Part shown: piece by piece, positions 1 through 8,798 of the stretch | How positions within the stretch are numbered: position 1 is the first letter of the stretch | Layout of the letters: each line of letters begins with the position of its first letter | Source of the DNA: Candidatus Pacearchaeota archaeon | Lineage (GTDB): Archaea; Nanobdellota; Nanobdellia; Pacearchaeales; GW2011-AR1 | NCBI GenBank assembly: GCA_016204145.1 | Contig: JACQLK010000022.1 | Span: forward strand, 1 to 49,247 | Reading direction: 5' to 3' | DNA: 49,247 nt | Position numbers and translations under genes: made by a program | Notes under the pieces: model-generated | The model's input: only the letters and a program-made list of their open reading frames with translations | The model's database searches: none | What the model was told of the DNA's origin: nothing

Positions 1-49
1 AAAAAATCCCCCGCCGCCCGCCCCTAAGAAGCAAAGATAAAATTATTTT

Positions 50-178
50 TTAACCGAGTTATCTCGCGAAATTGCCCGCCGCCACCCCGATAAAGCAAAT
101 GTTAATCTATAACAAATTCTATTATTTATGATTGAGATTTTTACATTAGCCATTTTAAATAATCTCCAATTTGAATAT
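50..178 (+). repeat. Dispersed intergenic repeat copy
   Basis: 'cgaaattgcccgccgccaccccgataaagcaaatgttaatctataacaaattctattatttatgattgagatttttacattagccattttaaataatc'. Confidence 0.6.
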
Positions 179-253
179 CCCTTCTAAAATGAATAAATCT
201 TATTTATACAACCGGAAACTTCTTTTGATTAATTTTATATATTTGAAAATTCA

Positions 254-985
254 ATGTCTCTAATGGATAAAAAAGGTCAGCTGACGATTTTTATAATTCT
301 TGCGCTTGTTCTTGTCGGAGCGGTTGTTTTGTTTTTCGCGTTTCAAAATAATTTGATTCGGCAGCCGACAAATCCCGACGCAGGCAGGGTTCAAAATTTT
401 GTGCAGAACTGCATTAAACAAGAAGGAGAAGAAACAATTTATCAAACAGGGAAAAACGGGGGATATTTTTTCCCGCCAAATTTTTCTTTGCCGTCGGGAG
501 TTGCTATTTATTATGCAAACAACAAGAATTACGTTCCTTCAAAAAAACAAATTGAAGATGAAATTTCTTTTTTCATGAATGAGAAATTGTTTTTCTGCGC
601 GAGAAATTTTGCTGATTTTCCCGACTTGGAAATAACACAAGGGGAAATAAAAACACAAACAGATGTTCAAGATAATAAAGTCGTTTTCAATGTGAATTAT
701 CCGATAAGAATTTCAAAGGATAAAGATGTTTCTTTGCTTAATAATTTCAAGCAAGAAATTTCAATAAGGGCGGGAATTGTTTACGCCTCTGTCGCGGAAT
801 TTATGAGAAATAAAACAAGCGAAGGCATTTGCATTTCCTGCATGCTTGAAATTTCCGAGAAAAACGACTTGTATGTTGAAATGATGGATTACGACGAAAA
901 CACGACAATTTTTATCTTTAGAGATAAGAATTCAAAAATAAACAACGAGGATTTCACGTGGATTTTTGCGGAGAGGTATGGATAA
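254..985 (+). CDS. Exported prepilin-like protein (class III-like signal, KKGQLTIFIILALVLVGAVVLFF)
   Basis: 243-aa ORF. N-terminal 'DKKGQLTIFII' followed by a hydrophobic helix, as in archaeal class III/pilin-like signals. Resembles the N-terminus of the 17435..19336 product. Confidence 0.75.
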   Translation: MSLMDKKGQLTIFIILALVLVGAVVLFFAFQNNLIRQPTNPDAGRVQNFVQNCIKQEGEETIYQTGKNGGYFFPPNFSLPSGVAIYYANNKNYVPSKKQIEDEISFFMNEKLFFCARNFADFPDLEITQGEIKTQTDVQDNKVVFNVNYPIRISKDKDVSLLNNFKQEISIRAGIVYASVAEFMRNKTSEGICISCMLEISEKNDLYVEMMDYDENTTIFIFRDKNSKINNEDFTWIFAERYG

Positions 986-3107
986 AATGAAAATAAAAAA
1001 TAAAATATTTTTTGCGCTGATGGGAACGGTTTTAATTGCTAATTTGGTTTTAATTAGTGCAGAATTAACAGATTTAAGCAAGAGTTTGGATTTTAACGAT
1101 AACACCATAACTACATTTAGCTCTGACGGAATATCGTATGAAAAAACAGCCGATGGTGCTACAATAACATTCAAAGGCGGAGAGGTCACTGTTAAAGGAA
1201 ATTCTTTTGCAAACATAAAATCCGAAGAGGAAGCAAAACTTCCGTCTAAAATAAATCTTGACAAAGATGGAAAAGTCACAAACGCGGAATTCACAGTAAA
1301 TGAAAAAGGCGGGAATTATGTTTTTGGAAACACGCAGATTTATGCTCCGCCGAATTCAAGAGTTATGTTTGATGAAAAGACTGGAATTAGGATAAAAATT
1401 CCCGAAGGAAGCGAGATGAGCGATATTCCAAAACAAAAAGACATTTCAATCCCGTCTGAATATACGACGATAATTGAAGGAAATAATTACAAACTCCCAA
1501 ACAAGGCAGTTGTTAATGGGAAATTGGGATTTGATAAAAATGGGCAGGCGTTTGTTTCCCTTGACGACAAAACAATTGTAAATGGTGTTGAATTGACAAG
1601 CGGAATCAGTAAGCGTCCTCGGGAATACGGCGGAGAAGTTAATGTGTTTTTTGACGGACAAAAACATGAGGGGGACTATGCCTCTTTTGATTTGAAAAAT
1701 AAAAAGTTAATTTTATCCTCTGAAAAAAATGAAAATTTTATAACTAATTTTAATGGGGAAAATCCTTTTTTGAAAATTGACGAAGGAGATTATGTTACAG
1801 CAAAACCCTTGCCAGGAGGGGAAATTGAAATTCAGAATAGAGATGAAGAGGGACTGATTCCGAGGGTTACAACAAGAGGAAATTTTATTATAGATGAGGA
1901 TGGAAAATCAATATTTTATAAAGAAGAAGATTATTACAGGAAATTGGATGTTTTCCAAAAACTATTTTCTAATAGTAAGAGTACTACCACGTCTCCTATA
2001 GAACTTGATGTTTTTAATAAAGATGGTTTAAGCGCCTTTAAAAATAAAATACTTGTTGATAATTTTAATAGATTTATTTTTGATATACCCTCAAGTTCAC
2101 AGATTTTTTTTTCTTTTTTTTCAGAATCAGACTCACAAGTAATTAGTCTATCTAAGGTGGAAGGGATACCTTCTGTAGTATCCTCTTCAAGAATAAATTA
2201 TAACTATCCTTCTGAAGAAAGTTTAATTGCTTTAACTGGAAAAGAATTGATTTTCAGTGATGTTTCTCAAGGGGGCAAGGATTTACTTTTAGGAAGATTA
2301 AGGGATTATTGGGGAACTTTAACGCCCGAAACACAAGATTCTTTTAATCGGATTTCTTTTTTAAGCAGGTCTTCTTTCGAAGAACAATATAAACATATAA
2401 ATTTTGGGGAAAACCGGCCTATTGAATCTGTGGGGGCATTTGCAGGATTAAATGATATTGTTATTTCGCAAAATAGATTTGACTTTGAAACCTTTAGGCA
2501 CGAAGCGGCACATGAACTTCATTTATATGGGGTGGTCCATCAAAATGAAAAATATGCCCAGATAACCGATCAAATTAGTAAATTGCAGAATCAACTGGGA
2601 AGTTATGATAAAGAATTTGAAAATTTTGTCGCCGAATCCGATAAAAAAGGAATTTTTTGGCACGATACAGAACGTGGAACTTTTCTAAATTCTAAAATAA
2701 ATGAAATTGGAAATATAATAAGTTCTTTAGATTATGAGAAATGGGGTCTTATAGCTTCAGAAAAACAGTTATTTGATAATCAATGGAATTCTATTGTGGG
2801 AGAAAATTTTTACAACGGAGGAGTAGGAAAACTTGGAAAAGATGGCTATTGGAAATATAAAGATAATCCTTCTAGTAACGGTCCTGAACGAGGATTAATC
2901 ATGCCTTATGGTAGTTGGAATATCCATGAAGACGTCGCAACATTTGTTGGAGAAGTTAATAATCCTAAATTTTTTGCCCCTTTGATAAATCCAGACAGAC
3001 CTGATTACGACATTCGCTACAGACAAAAACTTGATTTATTGCATCAATATAAATTCATTTCTGACTCTGAATATAATAAAATTTTGGAGGTTGCGGGAGT
3101 AAAATAA
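978..3107 (+). CDS. Secreted zinc metallopeptidase-like protein with N-terminal beta-rich region
   Basis: ORF 966..3107. A likelier start is ATG 978 (overlapping the upstream stop) or ATG 987. Signal peptide MKIKNKIFFALMGTVLIANLVLISA; HExxH motif 'FRHEAAHELH' at about 2496-2520; downstream 'NIHEDVATF' is a possible third ligand. Confidence 0.75.
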   Translation: MDKMKIKNKIFFALMGTVLIANLVLISAELTDLSKSLDFNDNTITTFSSDGISYEKTADGATITFKGGEVTVKGNSFANIKSEEEAKLPSKINLDKDGKVTNAEFTVNEKGGNYVFGNTQIYAPPNSRVMFDEKTGIRIKIPEGSEMSDIPKQKDISIPSEYTTIIEGNNYKLPNKAVVNGKLGFDKNGQAFVSLDDKTIVNGVELTSGISKRPREYGGEVNVFFDGQKHEGDYASFDLKNKKLILSSEKNENFITNFNGENPFLKIDEGDYVTAKPLPGGEIEIQNRDEEGLIPRVTTRGNFIIDEDGKSIFYKEEDYYRKLDVFQKLFSNSKSTTTSPIELDVFNKDGLSAFKNKILVDNFNRFIFDIPSSSQIFFSFFSESDSQVISLSKVEGIPSVVSSSRINYNYPSEESLIALTGKELIFSDVSQGGKDLLLGRLRDYWGTLTPETQDSFNRISFLSRSSFEEQYKHINFGENRPIESVGAFAGLNDIVISQNRFDFETFRHEAAHELHLYGVVHQNEKYAQITDQISKLQNQLGSYDKEFENFVAESDKKGIFWHDTERGTFLNSKINEIGNIISSLDYEKWGLIASEKQLFDNQWNSIVGENFYNGGVGKLGKDGYWKYKDNPSSNGPERGLIMPYGSWNIHEDVATFVGEVNNPKFFAPLINPDRPDYDIRYRQKLDLLHQYKFISDSEYNKILEVAGVK

Positions 3108-3246
3108 AAATGATAAAAAATAAAATAACGCTTCCCCCACAGGAGTTCGATAAAATGAAAAATAAAATTTTTCAGCATAAAAGTAGGAAATTTTCAAAAT
3201 TGCCGACTAGGAAATCGGCTCAAATAAATTTCAGAAGAAATTTATA

Positions 3247-3852
3247 ATGAACAAACAAATAATCTTTTTAATTTTTACAATGACTTTCTTAGCTTTTGCT
3301 TTTAACGTTTCCGCAATTCAGCAACCGTTAGTTTATTACAAATTAAATCTTGATTATAATTACGGAAACATAACAATAAATTCCAGCAGCATTGAACTTA
3401 GCAATAAAATTCTGGACAACAATTTTGGATTTTACACCGCAAGCGTTTTGGATTTTAATGGAAATTTAATTAATTTAACTTTTTTTGACGTTCCAAATCA
3501 AATTATTTACGATACCGTTGATTCAAACGGAACAATAAACGGCGGCGGACAATTGGAATTGAACCAAACAAATTTTGATATTTTTGTTCCTTATTATAAA
3601 AATGCGAGGGAAGTAAAAATTTACAATCAAAATTTAAGCGAATTGACAAAAATTGATGTGAGCGAGTTTTCAAAGGAAATACAGAAAGTTGAAAATGTTT
3701 CTAAAACTCCTGAAAGCGGAAAAGAAACAGGAAAAAAAGAAATTCCGACAGAAAGTTTAACGGATAAAATTGCGAAATACTGGTGGGCCTTGGTTATTGT
3801 GCTTGTAGTTCTAATTGGGTATTTGTTTTATTCTTTAACTGGAAAGAGGTAA
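3247..3852 (+). CDS. Exported membrane-anchored protein of unknown function
   Basis: 201-aa ORF with N-terminal signal peptide and C-terminal TM (WWALVIVLVVLIGYLFYSL) plus basic tail. Confidence 0.7.
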   Translation: MNKQIIFLIFTMTFLAFAFNVSAIQQPLVYYKLNLDYNYGNITINSSSIELSNKILDNNFGFYTASVLDFNGNLINLTFFDVPNQIIYDTVDSNGTINGGGQLELNQTNFDIFVPYYKNAREVKIYNQNLSELTKIDVSEFSKEIQKVENVSKTPESGKETGKKEIPTESLTDKIAKYWWALVIVLVVLIGYLFYSLTGKR

Positions 3853-3894
3853 TTTTTTCATGCAAATTCTTAAAAACACCGATTATTTATTTGC

Positions 3895-4851
3895 GTGATG
3901 GAAGACGGGAATTATGAAAAACTTGTGCATTTGATTTCAAAATCCTCGAGTTTGCCAAGGGACGAAATAGAAAAAAAAGTTGTTGCAAAGAGGGAGAGAA
4001 TATCGGGATTGATAAGCAAGGAGGGCGCGGCGCAGATAATCGCCGCCGAACTCGGAGTGAGCTTGGACGGCGGAAAATTGAAAATAGACGAGCTTCTTTC
4101 GGGAATGAAAAAAGTCAATGTCGTCGGAAAAATTTTGAACATTTCTCCGGTAAGGAGTTTCACGACGAAAAATGGAAAAGAGGGAAAAGTAGTGAACTTG
4201 ATTGTTGCAGACGAAACATCAAACGTCAAAGTCGTTCTTTGGGATTTGAATCACATTGTAAAGATAGAGAAAAATGAAATTTCCCACGAAAGCGTCGTTG
4301 AAATAACCAACGGAATGATGAGGGAAAATGAACTGCATTTGGGAAATTTTTCCGAGATAAAACTGAGCGGCGAAGAAATTGGCGAGGTAAAGACCGCGAG
4401 AGTCGTGAAAGAAAAGAAAATCTCGGAACTGAACATGGGAGACAATGCGAAATTAAGGGCTTTCATCGTCCAGGCGTTTGAACCGAAGCCGTTCAACGTT
4501 TGCAAAGAATGCAGAAAAAAAGCGGTTCAGGAAGGGGATTATTTTACATGCGCCGAGCACGGAAAAACAATTCCCGAGAAAAGATTCCTCATGAATTTTG
4601 TCCTTGACGACGGAACAGGAACAATCCGCGCTGTGGCGTTTCATGAAAATTTGAAAAATCTCGGATTCGCCGATTTTGAAAATCCGGAGATTTTGGCAAG
4701 ACAGAGAGAGCAAATTCTCGGAAAAGAAATGTTTTTCTCGGGAAATGTGAGGATGAACAAATTTTTTAACAATCAGGAGTTTTCGATAAATGCGATAGAA
4801 GGAATAAACATTGACGAATTGATTGCGGTTGCCGGAAAAAATGGAATTTAA
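3895..4851 (+). CDS. Replication protein A-like ssDNA-binding protein (OB folds plus zinc finger)
   Basis: 'VNVVGKILNISPVRSFTTKNGKEGKVVNLIVADETSNVKVVLWD' OB-fold signature; CxxC...C..H zinc-finger segment 'CKECRKKAVQEGDYFTCAEHG'. Confidence 0.88.
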   Translation: MMEDGNYEKLVHLISKSSSLPRDEIEKKVVAKRERISGLISKEGAAQIIAAELGVSLDGGKLKIDELLSGMKKVNVVGKILNISPVRSFTTKNGKEGKVVNLIVADETSNVKVVLWDLNHIVKIEKNEISHESVVEITNGMMRENELHLGNFSEIKLSGEEIGEVKTARVVKEKKISELNMGDNAKLRAFIVQAFEPKPFNVCKECRKKAVQEGDYFTCAEHGKTIPEKRFLMNFVLDDGTGTIRAVAFHENLKNLGFADFENPEILARQREQILGKEMFFSGNVRMNKFFNNQEFSINAIEGINIDELIAVAGKNGI

Positions 4852-5245
4852 AAAAATCGTGAAAATCCTAGGATTTTTCATGTATCCGATTTTGCTTTTT
4901 TTGTGGAATGTAATCATTACGTTGCTTGGTTTTTACGATTCTTTTCCGTGGCTTGACATTCCGATGCATTTCCTCGGCGGAATCGCGGTCGGTTACAGTT
5001 TTTTTCTGACGCTGAATTATCTTCAGGAAAGAGAGAATTTTCAGAACAAAAAAATTTACACGGCGGTTTTCGGCATAGCGCTTGTTTCTTTGATTGCGGT
5101 ATTTTGGGAATTTTACGAATTCGGAATGGATTATTTTTTCGGCTTGAATTACCAGCTGTCTGTAGCAGACACGATGCTTGATTTTTTTCTCGGGATTTTA
5201 GGAGGAGCGTTTGTCAATATGATTTTATTTTTGAAGGGCGATTAA
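4841..5245 (+). CDS. Small multi-pass membrane protein (YjdF/DUF2238-like)
   Basis: Several TM segments with 'WLDIPMHFLGGIAVGY', 'FWEFYEFGMDYFFG' and 'VADTMLDFFLGILGG'. ATG at 4841 is likelier than TTG 4823; overlaps the RPA 3' end. Confidence 0.6.
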   Translation: MEFKKIVKILGFFMYPILLFLWNVIITLLGFYDSFPWLDIPMHFLGGIAVGYSFFLTLNYLQERENFQNKKIYTAVFGIALVSLIAVFWEFYEFGMDYFFGLNYQLSVADTMLDFFLGILGGAFVNMILFLKGD

Positions 5246-5289
5246 ATTAATTTTAAATTTGTCCCGCTGTCCGCTTTGAAAACTAGAGG

Positions 5290-5425
5290 AGAAGAAATTT
5301 GCTTCACTTTGCTCAGAGATTAATGGCTTCGCGCCAGATTTTATCAAGGCGCTCCGCGAAATAAAGCGGTTAACGTGAAAAACATCGCGAGTTTTTATTA
5401 TGGCGCTTTGATGTTAACATTCTTC
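5290..5425 (+). repeat. Structured intergenic repeat, copy 1
   Basis: 'ttaatggcttcgcgccagattttatcaaggcgctccgcgaaataaagcggttaac' matches 12987 onward; TTCGCG...CGCGAA stem potential. Confidence 0.7.
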
Positions 5426-5487
5426 TTGGCAAAAACAATATTCTGAATCCGAATAATCTTTATAAAGTTCTTTAATCAAAACTTTTT

Positions 5488-5769
5488 ATGGCGACGCCGA
5501 AAGAGGTATTCTATGGATTTCACGGGAGTGTCGAGAGAGGATTATTGAAGGATATCCTAAAAGATATGGATAAAATTTCGGGAATGCCTGTTCAAGAAAA
5601 AATGGATTTGGAAAAGATGTCCCGGCTGATAGAGTTTAGAGGCAATCCTGCGAGGTATCTTGTCAGAGATGTTCAAATGGAAAATCCAAACGGAAAAAAT
5701 GAAGTTGATTATACCTGTTATTTTGATGAAGATGGAACAATTAAAAAGAAAGAAGGATTGGAGTATTAA
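5488..5769 (+). CDS. Hypothetical protein, first gene of a tight radA operon
   Basis: 93-aa ORF ending 2 nt before the radA ATG. Confidence 0.65.
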   Translation: MATPKEVFYGFHGSVERGLLKDILKDMDKISGMPVQEKMDLEKMSRLIEFRGNPARYLVRDVQMENPNGKNEVDYTCYFDEDGTIKKKEGLEY

Positions 5770-5771
5770 TC

Positions 5772-6782
5772 ATGGCGAAAAAAGTCGACGATTCCGATGA
5801 AGAAGTTGAAGAGAAAAAAATTGAAGAGGGAAAAGAGCCGCAGCTTACCGACCTTCCCGGAATCGGGCCGGCTGTGGCGGCAAAAATAGAGGCGGCTGGA
5901 ATTTATGATTTGATGTCTCTTGCGGTAATGTCTCCCGCGACGCTCGGGGATATCGCCGGCGTGGGTCCCGCAGTGGCGAGAAAGGCGATTCAAGCGGCGA
6001 GAAATATGCTAAATTTGGGATTTACCGACGGCGCGGAATACGCAAAGAAGAGGGAAAATATTATTTATATCACGACGGGAAGCAAAAATCTTGACTCTTT
6101 ACTCGGGGGAAAAGGCGTGGAAGGAAGAGCAATAACCGAGGCGTTCGGCGCGTATGGAAGCGGAAAAACGCAGGTTGGTTTGAGCTTGGCCGTGAATGTT
6201 CAACTTCCGCTGGAGCAGGGCGGAGCAAACGGAAAATGCGTTTTCATAGACACAGAGGGAACTTTCAGACCCGTGAGAATAAAGCAAATTGCGGAAAAAA
6301 TCGGCGCAAATTCCGAGAAGGTTTTAAAAAATATTTTCGTCGCGCGAGCGTTTAATTCGGATCATCAGATTCTTTTGCTTGAAAAAATCGGCGAAATGAT
6401 AAAGAACGGGGAGCCGATAAAACTTTTGATAATCGATTCTTTGACGGCGCATTTTCGAGCGGAATATGCGGGAAGGGGGCAATTGGCAGACAGGCAGCAG
6501 AAATTGAACAAATATCTTCATGATTTGATGAAATTGGCGGAGACATACAATCTCGCGGTTTACGTGACAAATCAGGTCATGGCGAATCCCGCGCAAATGT
6601 TCGGCGACCCAACGGTCGCAATCGGAGGAAACATCGTCGGACACGCAAGCACTTACAGGATTTATTTGCGACGCGGAAAACAGGGAAGCAGGGTCGCGAA
6701 GATGATTGACTCTCCAAATCTGCCTGAGAACGAAATTATTTTCTACCTTACCGAAGGCGGAGCAAAAGACGAGGGGGAATAA
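5772..6782 (+). CDS. radA: DNA repair and recombination protein RadA
   Basis: N-terminal helix-hairpin-helix '[19 protein letters not shown]'; Walker A '[12 protein letters not shown]'; '[35 protein letters not shown]'; 'VTNQVMANP'. Confidence 0.97.
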   Translation: MAKKVDDSDEEVEEKKIEEGKEPQLTDLPGIGPAVAAKIEAAGIYDLMSLAVMSPATLGDIAGVGPAVARKAIQAARNMLNLGFTDGAEYAKKRENIIYITTGSKNLDSLLGGKGVEGRAITEAFGAYGSGKTQVGLSLAVNVQLPLEQGGANGKCVFIDTEGTFRPVRIKQIAEKIGANSEKVLKNIFVARAFNSDHQILLLEKIGEMIKNGEPIKLLIIDSLTAHFRAEYAGRGQLADRQQKLNKYLHDLMKLAETYNLAVYVTNQVMANPAQMFGDPTVAIGGNIVGHASTYRIYLRRGKQGSRVAKMIDSPNLPENEIIFYLTEGGAKDEGE

Positions 6783-7175
6783 ATGACAATAGATTACAAA
6801 GTCGGCGGCACGAATATTGAAGCGGCAAGTTTGCCCTCAAGAGTTTATTTTGACGAGGAATGCAGAGAACTGTCGTCGATTTATGATACGAGAAACTGTC
6901 CGGATGAATACGTTCCAAGCACGCTCGGAGATGTTTATGCAGAAATTGGAGTTCAAAAATTTCTCGGTTTTTCAAAACTTAGCGGGAAGTTCGTCGGCGT
7001 TGAGAAGAATGAACTCTTGAATTTTTTAAAAGATTTTGCCGTTGGCGAATACGATTTCGGATTTGCGATGCGAAGCGGTTTTTTCAGAAGTTCGCAAATC
7101 AACGGGAGAGAAATTTTATTTCCGACGCCGTCTCTTTTGGAAAATCAAAAAGTCGGGAAGAGAAAAAGAAAATAA
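6783..7175 (+). CDS. Hypothetical protein abutting radA
   Basis: 130-aa ORF whose ATG directly follows the radA stop codon. Confidence 0.6.
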   Translation: MTIDYKVGGTNIEAASLPSRVYFDEECRELSSIYDTRNCPDEYVPSTLGDVYAEIGVQKFLGFSKLSGKFVGVEKNELLNFLKDFAVGEYDFGFAMRSGFFRSSQINGREILFPTPSLLENQKVGKRKRK

Positions 7176-7213
7176 ATCAAAATCTCCGCTTTATTTTTAC
7201 AATCTTTTACAAA

Positions 7214-7306
7214 TGCCCCCACGAGGAGTCGAACCCCGAACACAACCTGTTTGCAAGAATTTTTCCTTGCCGCAAGGTCGTATTATATCCGTTTAACTAT
7301 GAGGGC
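7214..7306 (-). tRNA. tRNA-Arg(GCG) with 21-nt intron
   Basis: Reverse strand: acceptor GCCCTCA/TGGGGGC, anticodon stem CGACC/GGTTG, T-arm CGGGG-TTCGACT-CCTCG. Intron (+ coords 7249..7269) predicted from a BHB: TTGC/GCAA central helix, GGC and ACA bulges. Spliced loop TTGCGGA gives anticodon GCG. Confidence 0.88.
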
Positions 7307-7341
7307 TTAAAAATATAAATCGGGATTTCTCTTATAAAATT

Positions 7342-7854
7342 ATGCCTGCGAAGAAGATAAGCATAGAAAACGCGAAAGAGGACAAACTTTTCTATTTTGT
7401 CGCAAACGTTGTCGTTTATCGCGAGAGCGACGGGAGATGTCTGATTCTTAAGAGAGACGAAAGGGAGAAAGTTCATCCTGGAAAATACGCGGTTCCCGGA
7501 GGGAAACTTGAATGGAGAGACCTTGACATAAATAATCCGACGAGAATGAACGGAGAGGTTATTGATTTTGAAAATTCCGTCGAGGATTTATTAAAAAGAG
7601 AGGCAATGGAAGAGGCGGGAATAGAAATACAAGACGGACTTTTTTACATAAACAGCGTCGTGTTTGTAAGGCCCGACGGGGTTCCCGTAGTTTTGGTAAA
7701 ATTTGCCGCGAAATACAAATCGGGAGAAGTTGTTCTTGAAGAAAAGGGCTTCACCGATTACGCGTGGGTTAACGGCGAAGAAATTGAAAATTACGACTGC
7801 ATTGACGGAATAGAAGAAGAGATAAGAAAGACGATAAAATTATTTTCCAGATAA
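7342..7854 (+). CDS. NUDIX hydrolase
   Basis: 'PGGKLEWRD...LLKREAMEEAGIEI' with intact REUxEExGU core. Confidence 0.88.
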   Translation: MPAKKISIENAKEDKLFYFVANVVVYRESDGRCLILKRDEREKVHPGKYAVPGGKLEWRDLDINNPTRMNGEVIDFENSVEDLLKREAMEEAGIEIQDGLFYINSVVFVRPDGVPVVLVKFAAKYKSGEVVLEEKGFTDYAWVNGEEIENYDCIDGIEEEIRKTIKLFSR

Positions 7855-7888
7855 ATTCATTTATCTTCCAGTTTCCTTGGCTAATTTT

Positions 7889-8015
7889 ACCCCCGCCCTC
7901 CCGCCCAACAAAACCAATGCTAATCTAAAAAAATCCGTTTGCCGTCTATTTTAACCTATAACTCCTTCCATTAATATACGATTGAGTTTTACATTAACAT
8001 TCTTTAAATGATTCT
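7889..8015 (+). repeat. Dispersed intergenic repeat copy
   Basis: 'caacaaaaccaatgctaatctaaaaaaatccgtttgccgtctattttaacctataactccttccattaat...acattaacattctttaaatgatt'. Confidence 0.75.
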
Positions 8016-8087
8016 TATGCAGAAATCCCTGCCGCCGCCAAAAATAAAACAAAATCAAACTCAATGCCATAATCTTAAAATTCCAAT

Positions 8088-8663
8088 TTATCCCAAAAGC
8101 ATTTCCGTCGCGGTTTTATAATTTTCGTGAATCTCATTCGGAGAAAACCACAAGGAAATTTCGCGTTTTGCGTTTTCAACGGAATCGGAAGCGTGGACGA
8201 GATTTCTCATTACTCTTTTGTTTTCGTCGGCGACGGCATAGGATTCAATTGAAACAAAGTCGCCGCGTATCGTGCCAGGTTGTGAAGAACGCGGCTCTGT
8301 GCTTCCGACAATTTTTCTCACGATTTCAATTGCGTGCGGACCTTGAAGAACAATCGCGATTATCGGACCTTCGCATAAAAAATCGCAGTTCCACGATTGA
8401 ATCGTTTTTCCGATGTGCATGTGGCCTTTGTATGGAAACTTTCTTCCTTCTTTGTCATACGATTTTTTTGACTTCTCGTAAACATTCTTCGCCCATTCCT
8501 CGTCGAGAAAATAATGCTTTTTCGCGAGCTCTTCGTCGGCGGAGAGCATTTTCATCGCGACTATTTTCAAACCCGCCTCTTCAAAACGCGAAATTATTTT
8601 TCCGGAAATTCCGCGCTTGACACCGTCGGGTTTTATCAGAACGAATGTTTTTTCCCGCGCCAT
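8088..8663 (-). CDS. ndk: Nucleoside diphosphate kinase
   Basis: 'KTFVLIKPDGVKRGISGKIISRFEEAGLKIVAMKM', 'PGTIRGDF', active-site 'RNLVHASDS'. Confidence 0.95.
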   Translation of the reverse strand: MAREKTFVLIKPDGVKRGISGKIISRFEEAGLKIVAMKMLSADEELAKKHYFLDEEWAKNVYEKSKKSYDKEGRKFPYKGHMHIGKTIQSWNCDFLCEGPIIAIVLQGPHAIEIVRKIVGSTEPRSSQPGTIRGDFVSIESYAVADENKRVMRNLVHASDSVENAKREISLWFSPNEIHENYKTATEMLLG

Positions 8664-8798
8664 GAATTCCTTTTTGATAAATTCGGTTTATAATTCTTTT
8701 CATAAAAACTTTGGAAACCTTTTTTCAAAGAAAGATTTATAAATGCTATGAATTTGTTTTATAGAATTCACTTACTGGATTAAAAAAACAAAAAAGGA

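Noticed and set aside
260-445. Numerous short minus-strand ORFs opposite clear CDSs (e.g. 260..445, 932..1294, 3912..4229, 42076..42396)
   Set aside because: Shadow ORFs without start context or family features, contained within better-supported genes.
3185-3240. GCCGA...TCGGC hairpin as a terminator or riboswitch
   Set aside because: Only a 5-bp stem with no poly-T and no supporting context.
7036-7296. 86-aa ORF '..MPPRGVEPRTQPVCK..'
   Set aside because: Antisense translation of tRNA-Arg(GCG); the GVEPRTQ-type peptide is a classic tRNA artefact.
7214-7306. Initial reading of this tRNA as Cys(GCA) from 'TTGCAAA'
   Set aside because: The discriminator and BHB geometry fit GCG (Arg); a true tRNA-Cys(GCA) lies at 47242..47314.
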